Shown here piece after piece: positions 29,183-37,610 of a DNA stretch of 64,000 nucleotides. The notes under the pieces are model-generated. The model searched no databases and was not told the DNA's origin. It worked only from the letters and a program-made list of their open reading frames with translations. The stretch is taken from positions 4,588,001 to 4,652,000 of the forward strand of contig NZ_CP152474.1 in assembly GCF_039727615.1 (NCBI RefSeq), in the 5' to 3' direction. The translations under genes were made by a program, and so were the position numbers. The stretch's first letter is position 1. The number at the start of each line of letters is the position of its first letter. Source of the DNA: Leclercia sp. S52. GTDB lineage: Bacteria; Pseudomonadota; Gammaproteobacteria; Enterobacterales; Enterobacteriaceae.

Positions 29183-29740
29183 ATGCGCAATCTGGTTAAA
29201 TATGTCGGGATTGGCCTGCTGGTGATGGGGCTGGCAGCCTGTGATAACAGCGACACCAAAACGCCTGCTCAGGCTGCGTCTGCTGAAAGCAACGCCACGG
29301 GTCAACCGGTCAGCCTGATGGATGGCAAACTCAGCTTCTCTCTGCCGGCGGATATGACCGATCAGAGCGGCAAGCTGGGCACCCAGGCCAACAACATGCA
29401 CGTCTATTCCGATGCCACCGGGCAAAAAGCGGTGATTGTGATCGTCGGCGATGACACCAATGAAGACCTGGGCGTGCTGGCGAAACGTCTGGAAGATCAG
29501 CAGCGCAGCCGCGACCCGCAGCTGCAGGTCGTGACCAACAAAGCCATCGAGCTGAAAGGCCAGAAGCTGCAACAGCTGGACAGCATTATCTCTGCCAAAG
29601 GCCAGACCGCTTACTCTTCCGTGGTGCTGGGCAAAGTGGACAACAAACTGCTGACCCTGCAGATCACGCTGCCTGCTGACGATCAGCAGAAAGCGCAAAC
29701 TGCCGCAGAGAACATCATCAATACCCTCGTGATTCAGTAA
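29183..29740 (+). CDS. dcrB: Envelope lipoprotein DcrB
   Basis: DcrB is an inner-membrane-associated lipoprotein needed for phage C1 and C6 infection and linked to envelope homeostasis. It has a lipobox MGLAAC (Cys20), then a DUF1795-type domain ([18 protein letters not shown]). The start at 29183, after AGGAAG, gives 185 residues as in E. coli. Confidence 0.95.
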   Translation: MRNLVKYVGIGLLVMGLAACDNSDTKTPAQAASAESNATGQPVSLMDGKLSFSLPADMTDQSGKLGTQANNMHVYSDATGQKAVIVIVGDDTNEDLGVLAKRLEDQQRSRDPQLQVVTNKAIELKGQKLQQLDSIISAKGQTAYSSVVLGKVDNKLLTLQITLPADDQQKAQTAAENIINTLVIQ

Positions 29741-29744
29741 GTTC

Positions 29745-30959
29745 TCACGATGAAATGGCCTCCACTGGAGGCCATTTTTTTAGCCGCCACGTCAGCAGTA
29801 ACGCCACCGCCACCAGCCCCGCTGCCGCCAGATAGATAACCGGCACCCCGGCCCATGCCATCACCAGCCCGGCCAGCGGCCCGGTGATCCCCAGCGACAT
29901 ATCCATAAATACCGTGTAGGTCGCCAGCGCCGCGCCCTGGTTCTGCTGCGGCACCGCCTTCACCGCCACTACCCCCAGCGCCGGGAACACCAGCGAGAAG
30001 CCCGCCCCCGCGAGGAACACCCCGATCCGCGCCATCCAGGGTGCATCGGCGATGCCGGTCAGGAGCAGGCCGACAATCTCAACGCTGAAGCAGATGATGG
30101 CGACGTTCAGCCCGCCCAGCCGGTTGATGCCGTTCGGGAACAGCAGCCGCGTCCCGACGAAGGCACAGCTGAACAGGGTCAACGCAAAGGCCGCGCCGTC
30201 CCAGCCTTTATCGGCGTAGAACAGGGTGATAAAGGTGGCGATCACCCCAAAACCTGCCGAGCCGAGGGCCAGCGCCATGCCGTAGGGCCAGACGCGCCCC
30301 AGCACCGCGCGAAACGGCATCGGCTTGCCTTTGCTGGCTTTGACTTTCGGTCGCGGCAGCGCAAATAAAATTGCCAGCAGCGCCACCACCATAATGGTGA
30401 GCGCCAGCCCGCTCAGGCCGGTGTAACGATAGCAGAGCACGCCGAGCGGGGCCCCCATCGCCATCGCCCCGTAGGTCACAATCCCGTTCCAGGAGATCAC
30501 CCGCCCGATGTGCGACGCCCCCACCACCCCGACGCCCCACAGCGTGGAGCCGGTTCCGGCGAGGCTCTGCCCGACCCCGAGGATCACCCGCCCCAGACAG
30601 AGCAGCGCCAGGCTCACCATCGGCCAGGCGCTGGTTAGCCCGGCGAGGAAATAGCTCACCCCGCTCAGGAAGCAGCCGCAGAGCCCCAGCACCACAATGC
30701 TTTTCGGGCCAAACAGATCGGCATAGCGTCCGGCATAGGGGCGGCTCAGCAGGGTGGCGAAGTATTGCAGGCTGATCACCAGACCGGCCCAGAAGGCGCT
30801 AAAGCCCATGACGTCATGGACATAGCCCGGCAGGACGGCCAGCGGCAGGCCGATGGTCAGATAGCTGGCAAAGTTGAAAATAACGACGGAAACAATACGC
30901 AGGTTGAGGCGTAATCCACTCAGTGCCGGTTCGGCGGCGGGTTCGGGCATCAGGTTCAC
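29745..30959 (-). CDS. yhhS: MFS transporter YhhS
   Basis: A 404-residue major facilitator with about 12 TM helices (E. coli YhhS 405). The conserved loop between TM2 and TM3 reads GRYADLFGPKS, as in drug/arabinose efflux MFS proteins. K-12 YhhS overexpression has been linked to glyphosate tolerance and arabinose export; the natural substrate is unknown. Confidence 0.93.
   Translation of the reverse strand: MNLMPEPAAEPALSGLRLNLRIVSVVIFNFASYLTIGLPLAVLPGYVHDVMGFSAFWAGLVISLQYFATLLSRPYAGRYADLFGPKSIVVLGLCGCFLSGVSYFLAGLTSAWPMVSLALLCLGRVILGVGQSLAGTGSTLWGVGVVGASHIGRVISWNGIVTYGAMAMGAPLGVLCYRYTGLSGLALTIMVVALLAILFALPRPKVKASKGKPMPFRAVLGRVWPYGMALALGSAGFGVIATFITLFYADKGWDGAAFALTLFSCAFVGTRLLFPNGINRLGGLNVAIICFSVEIVGLLLTGIADAPWMARIGVFLAGAGFSLVFPALGVVAVKAVPQQNQGAALATYTVFMDMSLGITGPLAGLVMAWAGVPVIYLAAAGLVAVALLLTWRLKKWPPVEAISS
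29754..29782. terminator. Terminator shared by dcrB and yhhS
   Basis: AATGGCCTCC/GGAGGCCATT hairpin with an ACT loop followed by T7. It terminates dcrB and lies inside the last codons of convergent yhhS, whose stop is at 29745. Confidence 0.85.
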
Positions 30960-31092
30960 CAGAATTTTTACAACAGTGTTTCACTATTACCATGACAGGG
31001 GCTGAAATGCAGCAGCGACTTTAAGATTAACGGCCTCCGCCGAAGCGCTGCGCGCGCACTACACTTATGAGCATCTCATAAGAGGAAACACT

Positions 31093-32166
31093 ATGTTAAC
31101 CACGCCACCCGGTAAGCCGGGTCTTACACAGCCTGATAAATCCGGTCTTCACATTCTGCTCAAACTGGCCTGCCTGGTGGTGATCCTCGCAGGTATTCAC
31201 GCCGCCGCGGATATTCTCGTGCAGCTGCTGCTGGCGCTCTTTTTCGCTATCGTTCTCAACCCTCTCGTCACCTGGTTTTTGCGTCGTGGGTTCAGCCGCC
31301 CTCTGGCCATCACCATTGTGGTGGTGGTGATGCTGATTGGCCTGACGGCGCTGTTTGGGGTGCTGGCGGCCTCGCTCAATGAATTTGCCGCCCTGCTGCC
31401 GAAATACAATAAAGAGCTGACGCGCAAGCTGGTCGATCTGCAGGAGATGTTCCCGTTTCTCAACCTGCATATCTCCCCGGAGCGAATGCTGAAGCGAATG
31501 GACTCGGAAAAGGTGATGACCTTTGCCACCGCGCTGATGACCCAGCTTTCCGGGGCGATGGCCAGCGTCCTGCTGCTGGTGATGACGGTGGTCTTTATGC
31601 TGTTTGAAGTCCGCCACGTGCCGTACAAAATGCGTTTTGCCCTCAATAACCCACAGATCCACATCGCCGGCCTGCACCGGGCGCTGAAGGGCGTGTCCCA
31701 CTATCTGGCGCTGAAAACGCTGTTAAGCCTCTGGACGGGCGCGATTGTCTGGCTGGGGCTGACGCTGCTGGGGGTGCAGTTCGCCCTGATGTGGGGCGTG
31801 CTGGCCTTCCTGCTCAACTATGTACCCAATATTGGCGCGGTGATCTCCGCCGTCCCGCCGATGATCCAGGCGTTTCTGTTTAATGGCCTCTATGAGTGCG
31901 CCATGGTGGGGGCGCTGTTCCTGATCGTCCATATGGTGCTGGGGAATATCGTTGAGCCCCGGATGATGGGCCACCGGCTGGGGATGTCGACCATGGTGGT
32001 GTTCCTGTCGTTACTGATCTGGGGCTGGTTACTCGGCCCGGTCGGAATGCTGTTGTCCGTTCCGCTCACCAGCGTCTGTAAGATCTGGATGGAGACCACT
32101 CAGGGGGGCAGCAAGCTGGCGATCCTGCTTGGCCCGGGCCGACCAAAAAGCCGCTTACCAGGATAA
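31093..32166 (+). CDS. yhhT: AI-2E family membrane protein YhhT
   Basis: A 357-residue PerM/AI-2E family transporter-like protein with about seven to eight TM helices, including the family segments NYVPNIGAVISAVPP and GNIVEPRMMGHRLGMS. The end, GPGRPKSRLPG, matches E. coli. Function is not established. The APE cluster begins only three bases after its stop, so this promoter may feed the cluster. Confidence 0.92.
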   Translation: MLTTPPGKPGLTQPDKSGLHILLKLACLVVILAGIHAAADILVQLLLALFFAIVLNPLVTWFLRRGFSRPLAITIVVVVMLIGLTALFGVLAASLNEFAALLPKYNKELTRKLVDLQEMFPFLNLHISPERMLKRMDSEKVMTFATALMTQLSGAMASVLLLVMTVVFMLFEVRHVPYKMRFALNNPQIHIAGLHRALKGVSHYLALKTLLSLWTGAIVWLGLTLLGVQFALMWGVLAFLLNYVPNIGAVISAVPPMIQAFLFNGLYECAMVGALFLIVHMVLGNIVEPRMMGHRLGMSTMVVFLSLLIWGWLLGPVGMLLSVPLTSVCKIWMETTQGGSKLAILLGPGRPKSRLPG

Positions 32167-32169
32167 CGT

Positions 32170-33243
32170 ATGTACGAAAAGGACACCCTCAGCGCGCTTG
32201 AGGCCATCACCGAAGCGCAGCGTATCGCATTTGCCCCGATGCTGTTTCAGACCGCGCTCTGTCTGCGTAACACCGGCATCCTCGCCTGGCTGGACAAGCA
32301 GGGACAGCGCGGCGCTTCTCTTGATGAGATCGTGGCCAACAGCACCCTCAGTGACTATGGCGCTGGCGTATTGCTGGATATGGGGTTAAGCGGGCGGATC
32401 GTGACCCACAGCGAGGGGCGATACTATCTGGCCAAAATTGGTCACTATCTCCTGCATGACAGCATGACCCGCATCAACATGGATTTCACCCAGGATGTTT
32501 GCTACCAGGGCCTGTTTCATCTTGCCGATGCATTGAAAGCGGAAAAACCGGCCGGGCTCGCCGTCTTTGGCGAGTGGCCGACCATTTATCCGGCGCTCTC
32601 CGCCCTGCCCGAACAGGCGCAGCGGAGCTGGTTTGCTTTCGATCACTTCTATTCCGATGGCGCATTCGAGGCCGCATTACCCCTTATATTCGCAAGCAGG
32701 CCGACAAAATTGTACGATGTCGGCGGAAATACGGGTAAATGGGCGCTACGCTGCTGTCGTTACGATGAAAATATCACCGTGACGCTGCTCGATCTGCCGC
32801 AGCAAATCGCACTGGCTCAGGAAAATATCGCAAAAGCAGGATTATCTCATCGTATTGAGCTCTACCCTGTCGATATGCTTAGCGACGCTGCTCTGCCGGA
32901 TGACGCGGATATCTGGTGGATGAGCCAGTTTCTGGACTGCTTCTCCCCCGATCAGATTGTTGCCCTGCTGAGCAAGGTGGCGAAGGTGATGAAGCCAGGC
33001 GCCCGCCTGTGCATCATGGAGCTGTTCTGGGATGCGCAACGATTCGAAGCGGCCTCCTTCAGCCTGAACGCCACCTCGCTCTATTTCACCTGTATGGCGA
33101 ACGGCAACAGCCGTTTTTACAGCGTAGAAAAATTTTACCACTACCTGGAGAGAGCAGGATTCCGGGTAGAACAACGGCAGGACAATCTCGGGGTAGGCCA
33201 CACCTTATTGATTTGTCAGAAACTAAACAATAACGCGACCTGA
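32170..33243 (+). CDS. apeB: SAM-dependent methyltransferase of the aryl polyene cluster
   Basis: The 357-residue protein has an O-methyltransferase layout: an N-terminal winged-helix-like dimerisation region (residues 15-100), then a Rossmann SAM domain with motif I LYDVGGNTGKWAL (about 181-193), acidic TLLDLPQ after strand 2 and GARLCIMELFWD. It probably methylates the aryl head group or its precursor. The symbol comes from gene order in known APE clusters and is less sure than the function. It is visibly less GC-rich than the genes after it. Confidence 0.82.
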   Translation: MYEKDTLSALEAITEAQRIAFAPMLFQTALCLRNTGILAWLDKQGQRGASLDEIVANSTLSDYGAGVLLDMGLSGRIVTHSEGRYYLAKIGHYLLHDSMTRINMDFTQDVCYQGLFHLADALKAEKPAGLAVFGEWPTIYPALSALPEQAQRSWFAFDHFYSDGAFEAALPLIFASRPTKLYDVGGNTGKWALRCCRYDENITVTLLDLPQQIALAQENIAKAGLSHRIELYPVDMLSDAALPDDADIWWMSQFLDCFSPDQIVALLSKVAKVMKPGARLCIMELFWDAQRFEAASFSLNATSLYFTCMANGNSRFYSVEKFYHYLERAGFRVEQRQDNLGVGHTLLICQKLNNNAT

Positions 33244-33290
33244 CCTTCGGCCGCGTTGCTGGATAACGGGTTTATCGCGGACGCGCGCAG

Positions 33291-34013
33291 ATGAAATTTG
33301 CACTTAACATTCTCGACTGGCAAGCCAGAGCGCCAGGCCTTAGTGATGCCAGCCACTGGCAGGCATGGTCACAGGGTTTGCATGCCATCGATCCTGCTGC
33401 GCCGCAGGCCACGCTGTCCGAACTGCCGATGATGACCGCCCGCCGCCTCAGTTCCGGCAGTAAACTGGCGGTCGATTGCGGTCTGGCGATGGTGCGAAAA
33501 CATGCCATCGATGCAGTGGTCTATACCAGCCGTCACGGCGAGCTGGAGCGTAACTATCGCCTCCTGCATGCGCTGGCGACCGGGCAGGATGTTTCCCCTA
33601 CCGATTTCGCCATGTCGGTCCACAACTCTGCGGTGGGCAATCTGACTATCGCGGCGCGCCAGCCGATTGTCTCGTCGTCCCTTTCTGCCGGTATGGATAC
33701 TTTTCAGCAGGGGTTGTGCGAAGTGCTGAGCCTGCTGCATGCCGGCTATAAGCGGGTGCTCATGGTCGATTTCGACGGCACCCTACCCGACTTTTACCGC
33801 TCCGCGCTCCCGGCCCAAATGCCGACCTGGCCCTATGCTCTGGCGCTGGTCATCGAAGCCGGTGACGCCCTGCGCTGCGAAACGCAGCCTGCCCGCTGCG
33901 TTGAAGAACTCTCCCTGCCGCAGAGCCTGCTGTTTCTGCGCCACTACCTGCGTGACGATCGGCAGTTTGACGTGCCCGGCGAGCGCCTGCTGTGGCAGTG
34001 GAATCGGGCATGA
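33291..34013 (+). CDS. apeC: Chain-length-factor-like ketosynthase partner ApeC
   Basis: A 240-residue truncated ketosynthase-like protein of the chain length factor type. The segment VHNSAVGNLTIAARQPIVSSSLSAG corresponds to a KS core but lacks the catalytic CSSS nucleophile elbow and the two later His motifs. In studied APE systems ApeC pairs with ketosynthase ApeO as its non-catalytic partner. Its stop overlaps the apeD start (ATGA). The 47 bases before it hold no gene. Confidence 0.85.
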   Translation: MKFALNILDWQARAPGLSDASHWQAWSQGLHAIDPAAPQATLSELPMMTARRLSSGSKLAVDCGLAMVRKHAIDAVVYTSRHGELERNYRLLHALATGQDVSPTDFAMSVHNSAVGNLTIAARQPIVSSSLSAGMDTFQQGLCEVLSLLHAGYKRVLMVDFDGTLPDFYRSALPAQMPTWPYALALVIEAGDALRCETQPARCVEELSLPQSLLFLRHYLRDDRQFDVPGERLLWQWNRA

Positions 34014-34825
34014 CAGGTATCCGGGCGGCCCTCAGCCGCGGCTGGCGGCTGGTGATGACCGGCTTGTGCTTCGTGCTGTTTGGCGCGGGCGGCCTGCTGC
34101 TGTCGCTGGTGTGGTTCAACCTGTTGAACCTGGTCCAGCGCGATCGCGCCCGTCGTCGTCGCCTTGCCCGACGCAGTATTGCCGCCAGCTTCCGGGCTTT
34201 TTTAACCGTCGCCCGCGCCCTCGGCGTGCTGGATTACCGCTTCGATAATCTCGAGGCGCTGCGCCAGGAGCGCGGCTGTCTGGTAGTGGCGAATCATCCG
34301 ACGCTGATCGACTACGTGCTGATCGCCTCGGTGATGCCGGAAACCGACTGTCTGGTGAAAAGCGCCCTGCTGCGTAACCCTTTTCTCAGCGGGGCGATCC
34401 GGGCGGCGGATTACCTGATCAACAGCGAAGCCGACACCCTGTTAAGCGCCTGTCAGCAACGGCTGAACCAGGGTGACACCCTGCTGATCTTCCCGGAAGG
34501 CACGCGCACGCAGGTGGGGAAAGCCATTACGCTGCAACGCGGCGCGGCCAATATTGCCGTGCGTTGCGCCAGCGACCTGCGGGTGGTGCTCATCCACTGC
34601 AGCGAGCATCTGCTCGATAAACACAGCCGGTGGTATGACGTACCGCCGAATAAACCCTTTTTCACGGTCGATGTTCGTGAGCGGGTCAATATTAATGATT
34701 TTTACGATGCAGCAGTCCACGAGCCGGCTCTGGCGGCAAGACAACTTAACCGGCACCTGCAGCATCGCTTAACATCCGGTCTTCAATCTTTGTCAGGAAT
34801 TAATGATGCAAGCGCTCTACCTTGA
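34010..34825 (+). CDS. apeD: Lysophospholipid-type acyltransferase ApeD
   Basis: A 271-residue membrane acyltransferase with an N-terminal TM (about residues 13-38), HX4D motif NHPTLID and substrate motif FPEGTRT. It may transfer the polyene acyl chain to a lipid or glycolipid anchor. The start at 34010 overlaps the apeC stop; an in-frame ATG at 33992 would extend the overlap without its own ribosome site. Its end overlaps apeE by 23 bases. Confidence 0.88.
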   Translation: MTGIRAALSRGWRLVMTGLCFVLFGAGGLLLSLVWFNLLNLVQRDRARRRRLARRSIAASFRAFLTVARALGVLDYRFDNLEALRQERGCLVVANHPTLIDYVLIASVMPETDCLVKSALLRNPFLSGAIRAADYLINSEADTLLSACQQRLNQGDTLLIFPEGTRTQVGKAITLQRGAANIAVRCASDLRVVLIHCSEHLLDKHSRWYDVPPNKPFFTVDVRERVNINDFYDAAVHEPALAARQLNRHLQHRLTSGLQSLSGINDASALP

Positions 34826-35063
34826 AATTAAAAATCTTATCATTACCACCCTCAATCTGGACGAATTGACCGCAGAGGATATCGATACGGATGCCGCACT
34901 GTTTGGCGATGGGTTGGGCCTTGACTCAATTGATGCCCTTGAACTGGGACTGGCGATAAAAAACCGGTACGGCGTGGTGTTATCCGCCGAAAGCGAAGAG
35001 ATGCGCCAGCATTTCTACTCCGTCGCCACCCTGGCCTCCTTCATCACCGCCCAACGCGCCTGA
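34803..35063 (+). CDS. apeE: Acyl carrier protein ApeE
   Basis: An 86-residue acyl carrier protein with phosphopantetheine site LDSIDALELG (Ser42). It carries growing polyene intermediates and is expected to be activated by AcpT at the cluster's end. AGGA precedes the start by 6 bases; a second ATG follows immediately. Confidence 0.93.
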   Translation: MMQALYLEIKNLIITTLNLDELTAEDIDTDAALFGDGLGLDSIDALELGLAIKNRYGVVLSAESEEMRQHFYSVATLASFITAQRA

Positions 35064-35076
35064 GACCGAATTTATT

Positions 35077-35331
35077 ATGACTACAGAACACAAAACCGTT
35101 TACCAGGAAGTCACCACCCTCCTGATCACCCTGTTTGAAGTTGCACCGGACGCTATCACTCCCGAGGCGCGCCTGTATGAGGACCTGGAGCTGGACAGCA
35201 TCGACGCCGTCGACATGGTCGTTCACCTGCAGAAGAGAACCGGCGCCCGCATCAAACCGGAAACCTTCAAGTCGGTACGTACCGTGCAGGACGTCGTGGA
35301 TGCAGTAGAAAAACTTCTGCGCGAAGCCTGA
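35077..35331 (+). CDS. apeF: Acyl carrier protein ApeF
   Basis: The second carrier protein, 84 residues, with attachment site LELDSIDAVDM (Ser41) and the acidic helix pattern of type II ACPs. Two ACPs in tandem are typical of APE clusters; the division of labour between starter loading and elongation is not visible from sequence. Confidence 0.93.
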   Translation: MTTEHKTVYQEVTTLLITLFEVAPDAITPEARLYEDLELDSIDAVDMVVHLQKRTGARIKPETFKSVRTVQDVVDAVEKLLREA

Positions 35332-35337
35332 GATCCC

Positions 35338-35916
35338 ATGCGTGGCGGACGGTCATTTCCGGTGCTCCCACTGCTGACGGGATTGCTACTGGTCGCATGG
35401 CCCTTTCTGATTGGCTTTGGGCTGGCGCATAACAGCCTGCACTGGCTGCTGCCGCTAATGGCTGCCCTGCTGCTGTTCCGTTTTCGCCAGGCGCGGCAGA
35501 ACGCCGGGCCGATGCGCTATGTGACGCAGAGCGTGGCCCTGGCGGGCATCGTCCTGTGTGCGGCAAGCGTTCTGTTGAAAGCGCATCAGTGGCTGCTGTT
35601 CTATCCGGTGATCGTCAACCTGGCGATGCTGGCCGTCTTTGGCGGATCGCTGTGGACAGCGATGCCGCTGGTCGAACGACTGGCGCGACTCCGTGACCCG
35701 AATTTACCCCCTTCCGGCGTGCGCTATACCCGCGTCGTCACCCGGGTGTGGTGCGGCTTTTTCATCTTCAACGGGGGGGTGGCGCTGTTCACCGTGTTGC
35801 GCGGTGATATGCACCTCTGGACGCTGTGGAACGGCATGATTGCCTACATCCTGATGGGAACCTTAATGGCAGGCGAGTGGCTGGTACGGCAACGGATGAT
35901 CAAAAAAGATGCATAA
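35338..35916 (+). CDS. apeG: APE cluster membrane protein ApeG (COG4648)
   Basis: A 192-residue integral membrane protein with about six TM helices, of the COG4648 family found in APE clusters; function unknown. A G7 run at 35772-35778 reads correctly here (FIFNGGVALF), so not every long G run in the window is miscalled. It overlaps apeH by 8 bases. Confidence 0.88.
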   Translation: MRGGRSFPVLPLLTGLLLVAWPFLIGFGLAHNSLHWLLPLMAALLLFRFRQARQNAGPMRYVTQSVALAGIVLCAASVLLKAHQWLLFYPVIVNLAMLAVFGGSLWTAMPLVERLARLRDPNLPPSGVRYTRVVTRVWCGFFIFNGGVALFTVLRGDMHLWTLWNGMIAYILMGTLMAGEWLVRQRMIKKDA

Positions 35917-37270
35917 GCCCCTGCCTTTGAGCCAGTGGCTGAGCGCCCCTCGCCCGGACGACACCCCTGTCGCCTGGTCGGGGGATGGTGGCTGGACGCT
36001 CGGGCAGCTGCGCCACGACGTCAGCGTCCTGACGGCCTGTTTGCAGCAGCAGGAAGGCGATCGCTGGGCGCTCTGTTTTGACAACAGCTATCTGTTTATC
36101 GTCGCCCTGCTGGCCACGCTGCATGCGGGTAAAACCCCGGTGCTGCCCGGCCACAGCCGCGAAGCGCAACTGGAAGAGCAGCAGGAACTGTTCAGCGGGG
36201 TGCTGAGCGACAGGACGCTGAACGTCCGCGGCCGCCTGATGGTGGTCAGCGCTGCCCGTTGCAGGGCAGCCACCTGCACACCGCTACCGGCCATTGATGA
36301 CGCCCGCGTGGTCGAGCTGTTCACCTCCGGCTCCACCGGGCGGCCTGAGCGGATCGTCAAGAGCATCGCCCAGCTCGATCGGGAGGCCAGGCTGCTGGCT
36401 GCCCATTTTGGCGAGCGGCTGAACGGCTGCCGCGTGGTGGCTTCAGTGGTGCCACAGCACCTGTACGGCCTGACGTTTCGCATTGTGCTGCCGATGTCGC
36501 TGGGGCTGCCGCTGCACACGGAGATGCTCGCCTATGCCGAACAGCTGGCGGCGCTGGATCGCACTCAGCGCTACCTGTTTATCAGCAGCCCGGCGTTTCT
36601 GAAGCGGCTCGATACCCGGCTCACCCCGCCGCCCGTCGCGGTGCTGATCTCGGCCGGAGGCATGCTGACGTGGGAATCGGCCTGCGATACCCAGCGCTGG
36701 CTGGGACTCTGGCCGGATGAAATTTACGGCAGTAGCGAAACCGGCGTCCTCGCCTGGCGCTATCGTCAGGCGGATAAACGCCTCTGGCACCCCTTCCCCG
36801 GCGTGACCTTTAGCCGCGATAATGACGCCCTGCGCGTCACCTCGCCGCTGATCGTTGAGGCGGACGGCGCGCTGCTCGACGATATTCTGCACCTCGAGGA
36901 GAACGGTCAGTTCAGCCTTCTTGGCCGTCGGGGACGGGTGGTGAAAATCGAAGAGAAACGCATCTCCCTGTCCGAGGTCGAACAGCGTCTGCTGGCGCTG
37001 GACGGCATCTGCGAAGCGGCAGCGCTGCCGGTAACCCGCGGTGGACGTCAGAGCGTTGGCGTGCTGCTGGTGGTGAATGACGCCGGGCGTCAACAGCTGC
37101 ATCAGCGCGGCAGTAAAGCGCAGATCCTCGCCTGGCGACGCGCCCTGCGGCCCTGGCTCGAGCCGGTCGCCATCCCCCGCTACTGGCGCATCATTGATGA
37201 AATGCCGGTAAACAGTATGAACAAGCGTGTCTATGCGCAGTTACAGGAGTTATTTCATGAAAATCCATGA
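35909..37270 (+). CDS. apeH: Aryl starter acyl-CoA/ACP ligase ApeH (AMP-binding)
   Basis: A 453-residue adenylate-forming enzyme: P-loop TSGSTGRPE (139-147), A5 motif IYGSSETG (272-279), the LLGRRGRVVKIEEKRISL hinge and C-terminal catalytic Lys in NSMNKRVY. It activates the aromatic starter, thought to be 4-hydroxybenzoate, for loading on an APE carrier protein. ATGA-type overlap with apeI suggests coupling. Confidence 0.9.
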   Translation: MHKPLPLSQWLSAPRPDDTPVAWSGDGGWTLGQLRHDVSVLTACLQQQEGDRWALCFDNSYLFIVALLATLHAGKTPVLPGHSREAQLEEQQELFSGVLSDRTLNVRGRLMVVSAARCRAATCTPLPAIDDARVVELFTSGSTGRPERIVKSIAQLDREARLLAAHFGERLNGCRVVASVVPQHLYGLTFRIVLPMSLGLPLHTEMLAYAEQLAALDRTQRYLFISSPAFLKRLDTRLTPPPVAVLISAGGMLTWESACDTQRWLGLWPDEIYGSSETGVLAWRYRQADKRLWHPFPGVTFSRDNDALRVTSPLIVEADGALLDDILHLEENGQFSLLGRRGRVVKIEEKRISLSEVEQRLLALDGICEAAALPVTRGGRQSVGVLLVVNDAGRQQLHQRGSKAQILAWRRALRPWLEPVAIPRYWRIIDEMPVNSMNKRVYAQLQELFHENP

Positions 37271-37610
37271 AATCGAGCGCCATCAGGCACAACCGCAGCA
37301 TCTTGAGATCGTCCTGTACCTCGATCCGGCGCTGTTCTGGTTCCAGGGCCATTTTGCCGTGCAGCCGCTGCTGCCGGGCGTCGCCCAGCTTGACTGGGTG
37401 ATGCACTACGCCACCACGCTGCTGGCACCCGAGCACCGTTTTCACAGTATTCAGAACGTGAAATTCCAGGCGCCGCTGCTCCCGGGTGCCACCGTGACGC
37501 TCGTCCTCGACTGGAACGCGGAGCGCCAGACGATCGCCTTTAGCTATCAACGCCACGACGGCGAACAGCGCCTTATGGCCAGCAGCGGGAAGATTCGCTT
37601 ATGCCATTAA
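37257..37610 (+). CDS. apeI: Hotdog-fold 3-hydroxyacyl-ACP dehydratase ApeI
   Basis: A 117-residue FabZ-like protein with the hotdog signature FQGHFAVQPLLPGVAQLDWV, containing the catalytic His. In APE systems ApeI forms a heterodimer with ApeP to dehydrate 3-hydroxyacyl-ACPs. The start at 37257 follows AGGAG by 8 bases; a reading from 37227 lies inside apeH. Confidence 0.88.
   Translation: MKIHEIERHQAQPQHLEIVLYLDPALFWFQGHFAVQPLLPGVAQLDWVMHYATTLLAPEHRFHSIQNVKFQAPLLPGATVTLVLDWNAERQTIAFSYQRHDGEQRLMASSGKIRLCH

Noticed and set aside
32101..35778. Frameshifts at G6 in yhhT and G7 in apeG
   Set aside because: Both runs read through in frame into normal family sequence, so no correction is needed.
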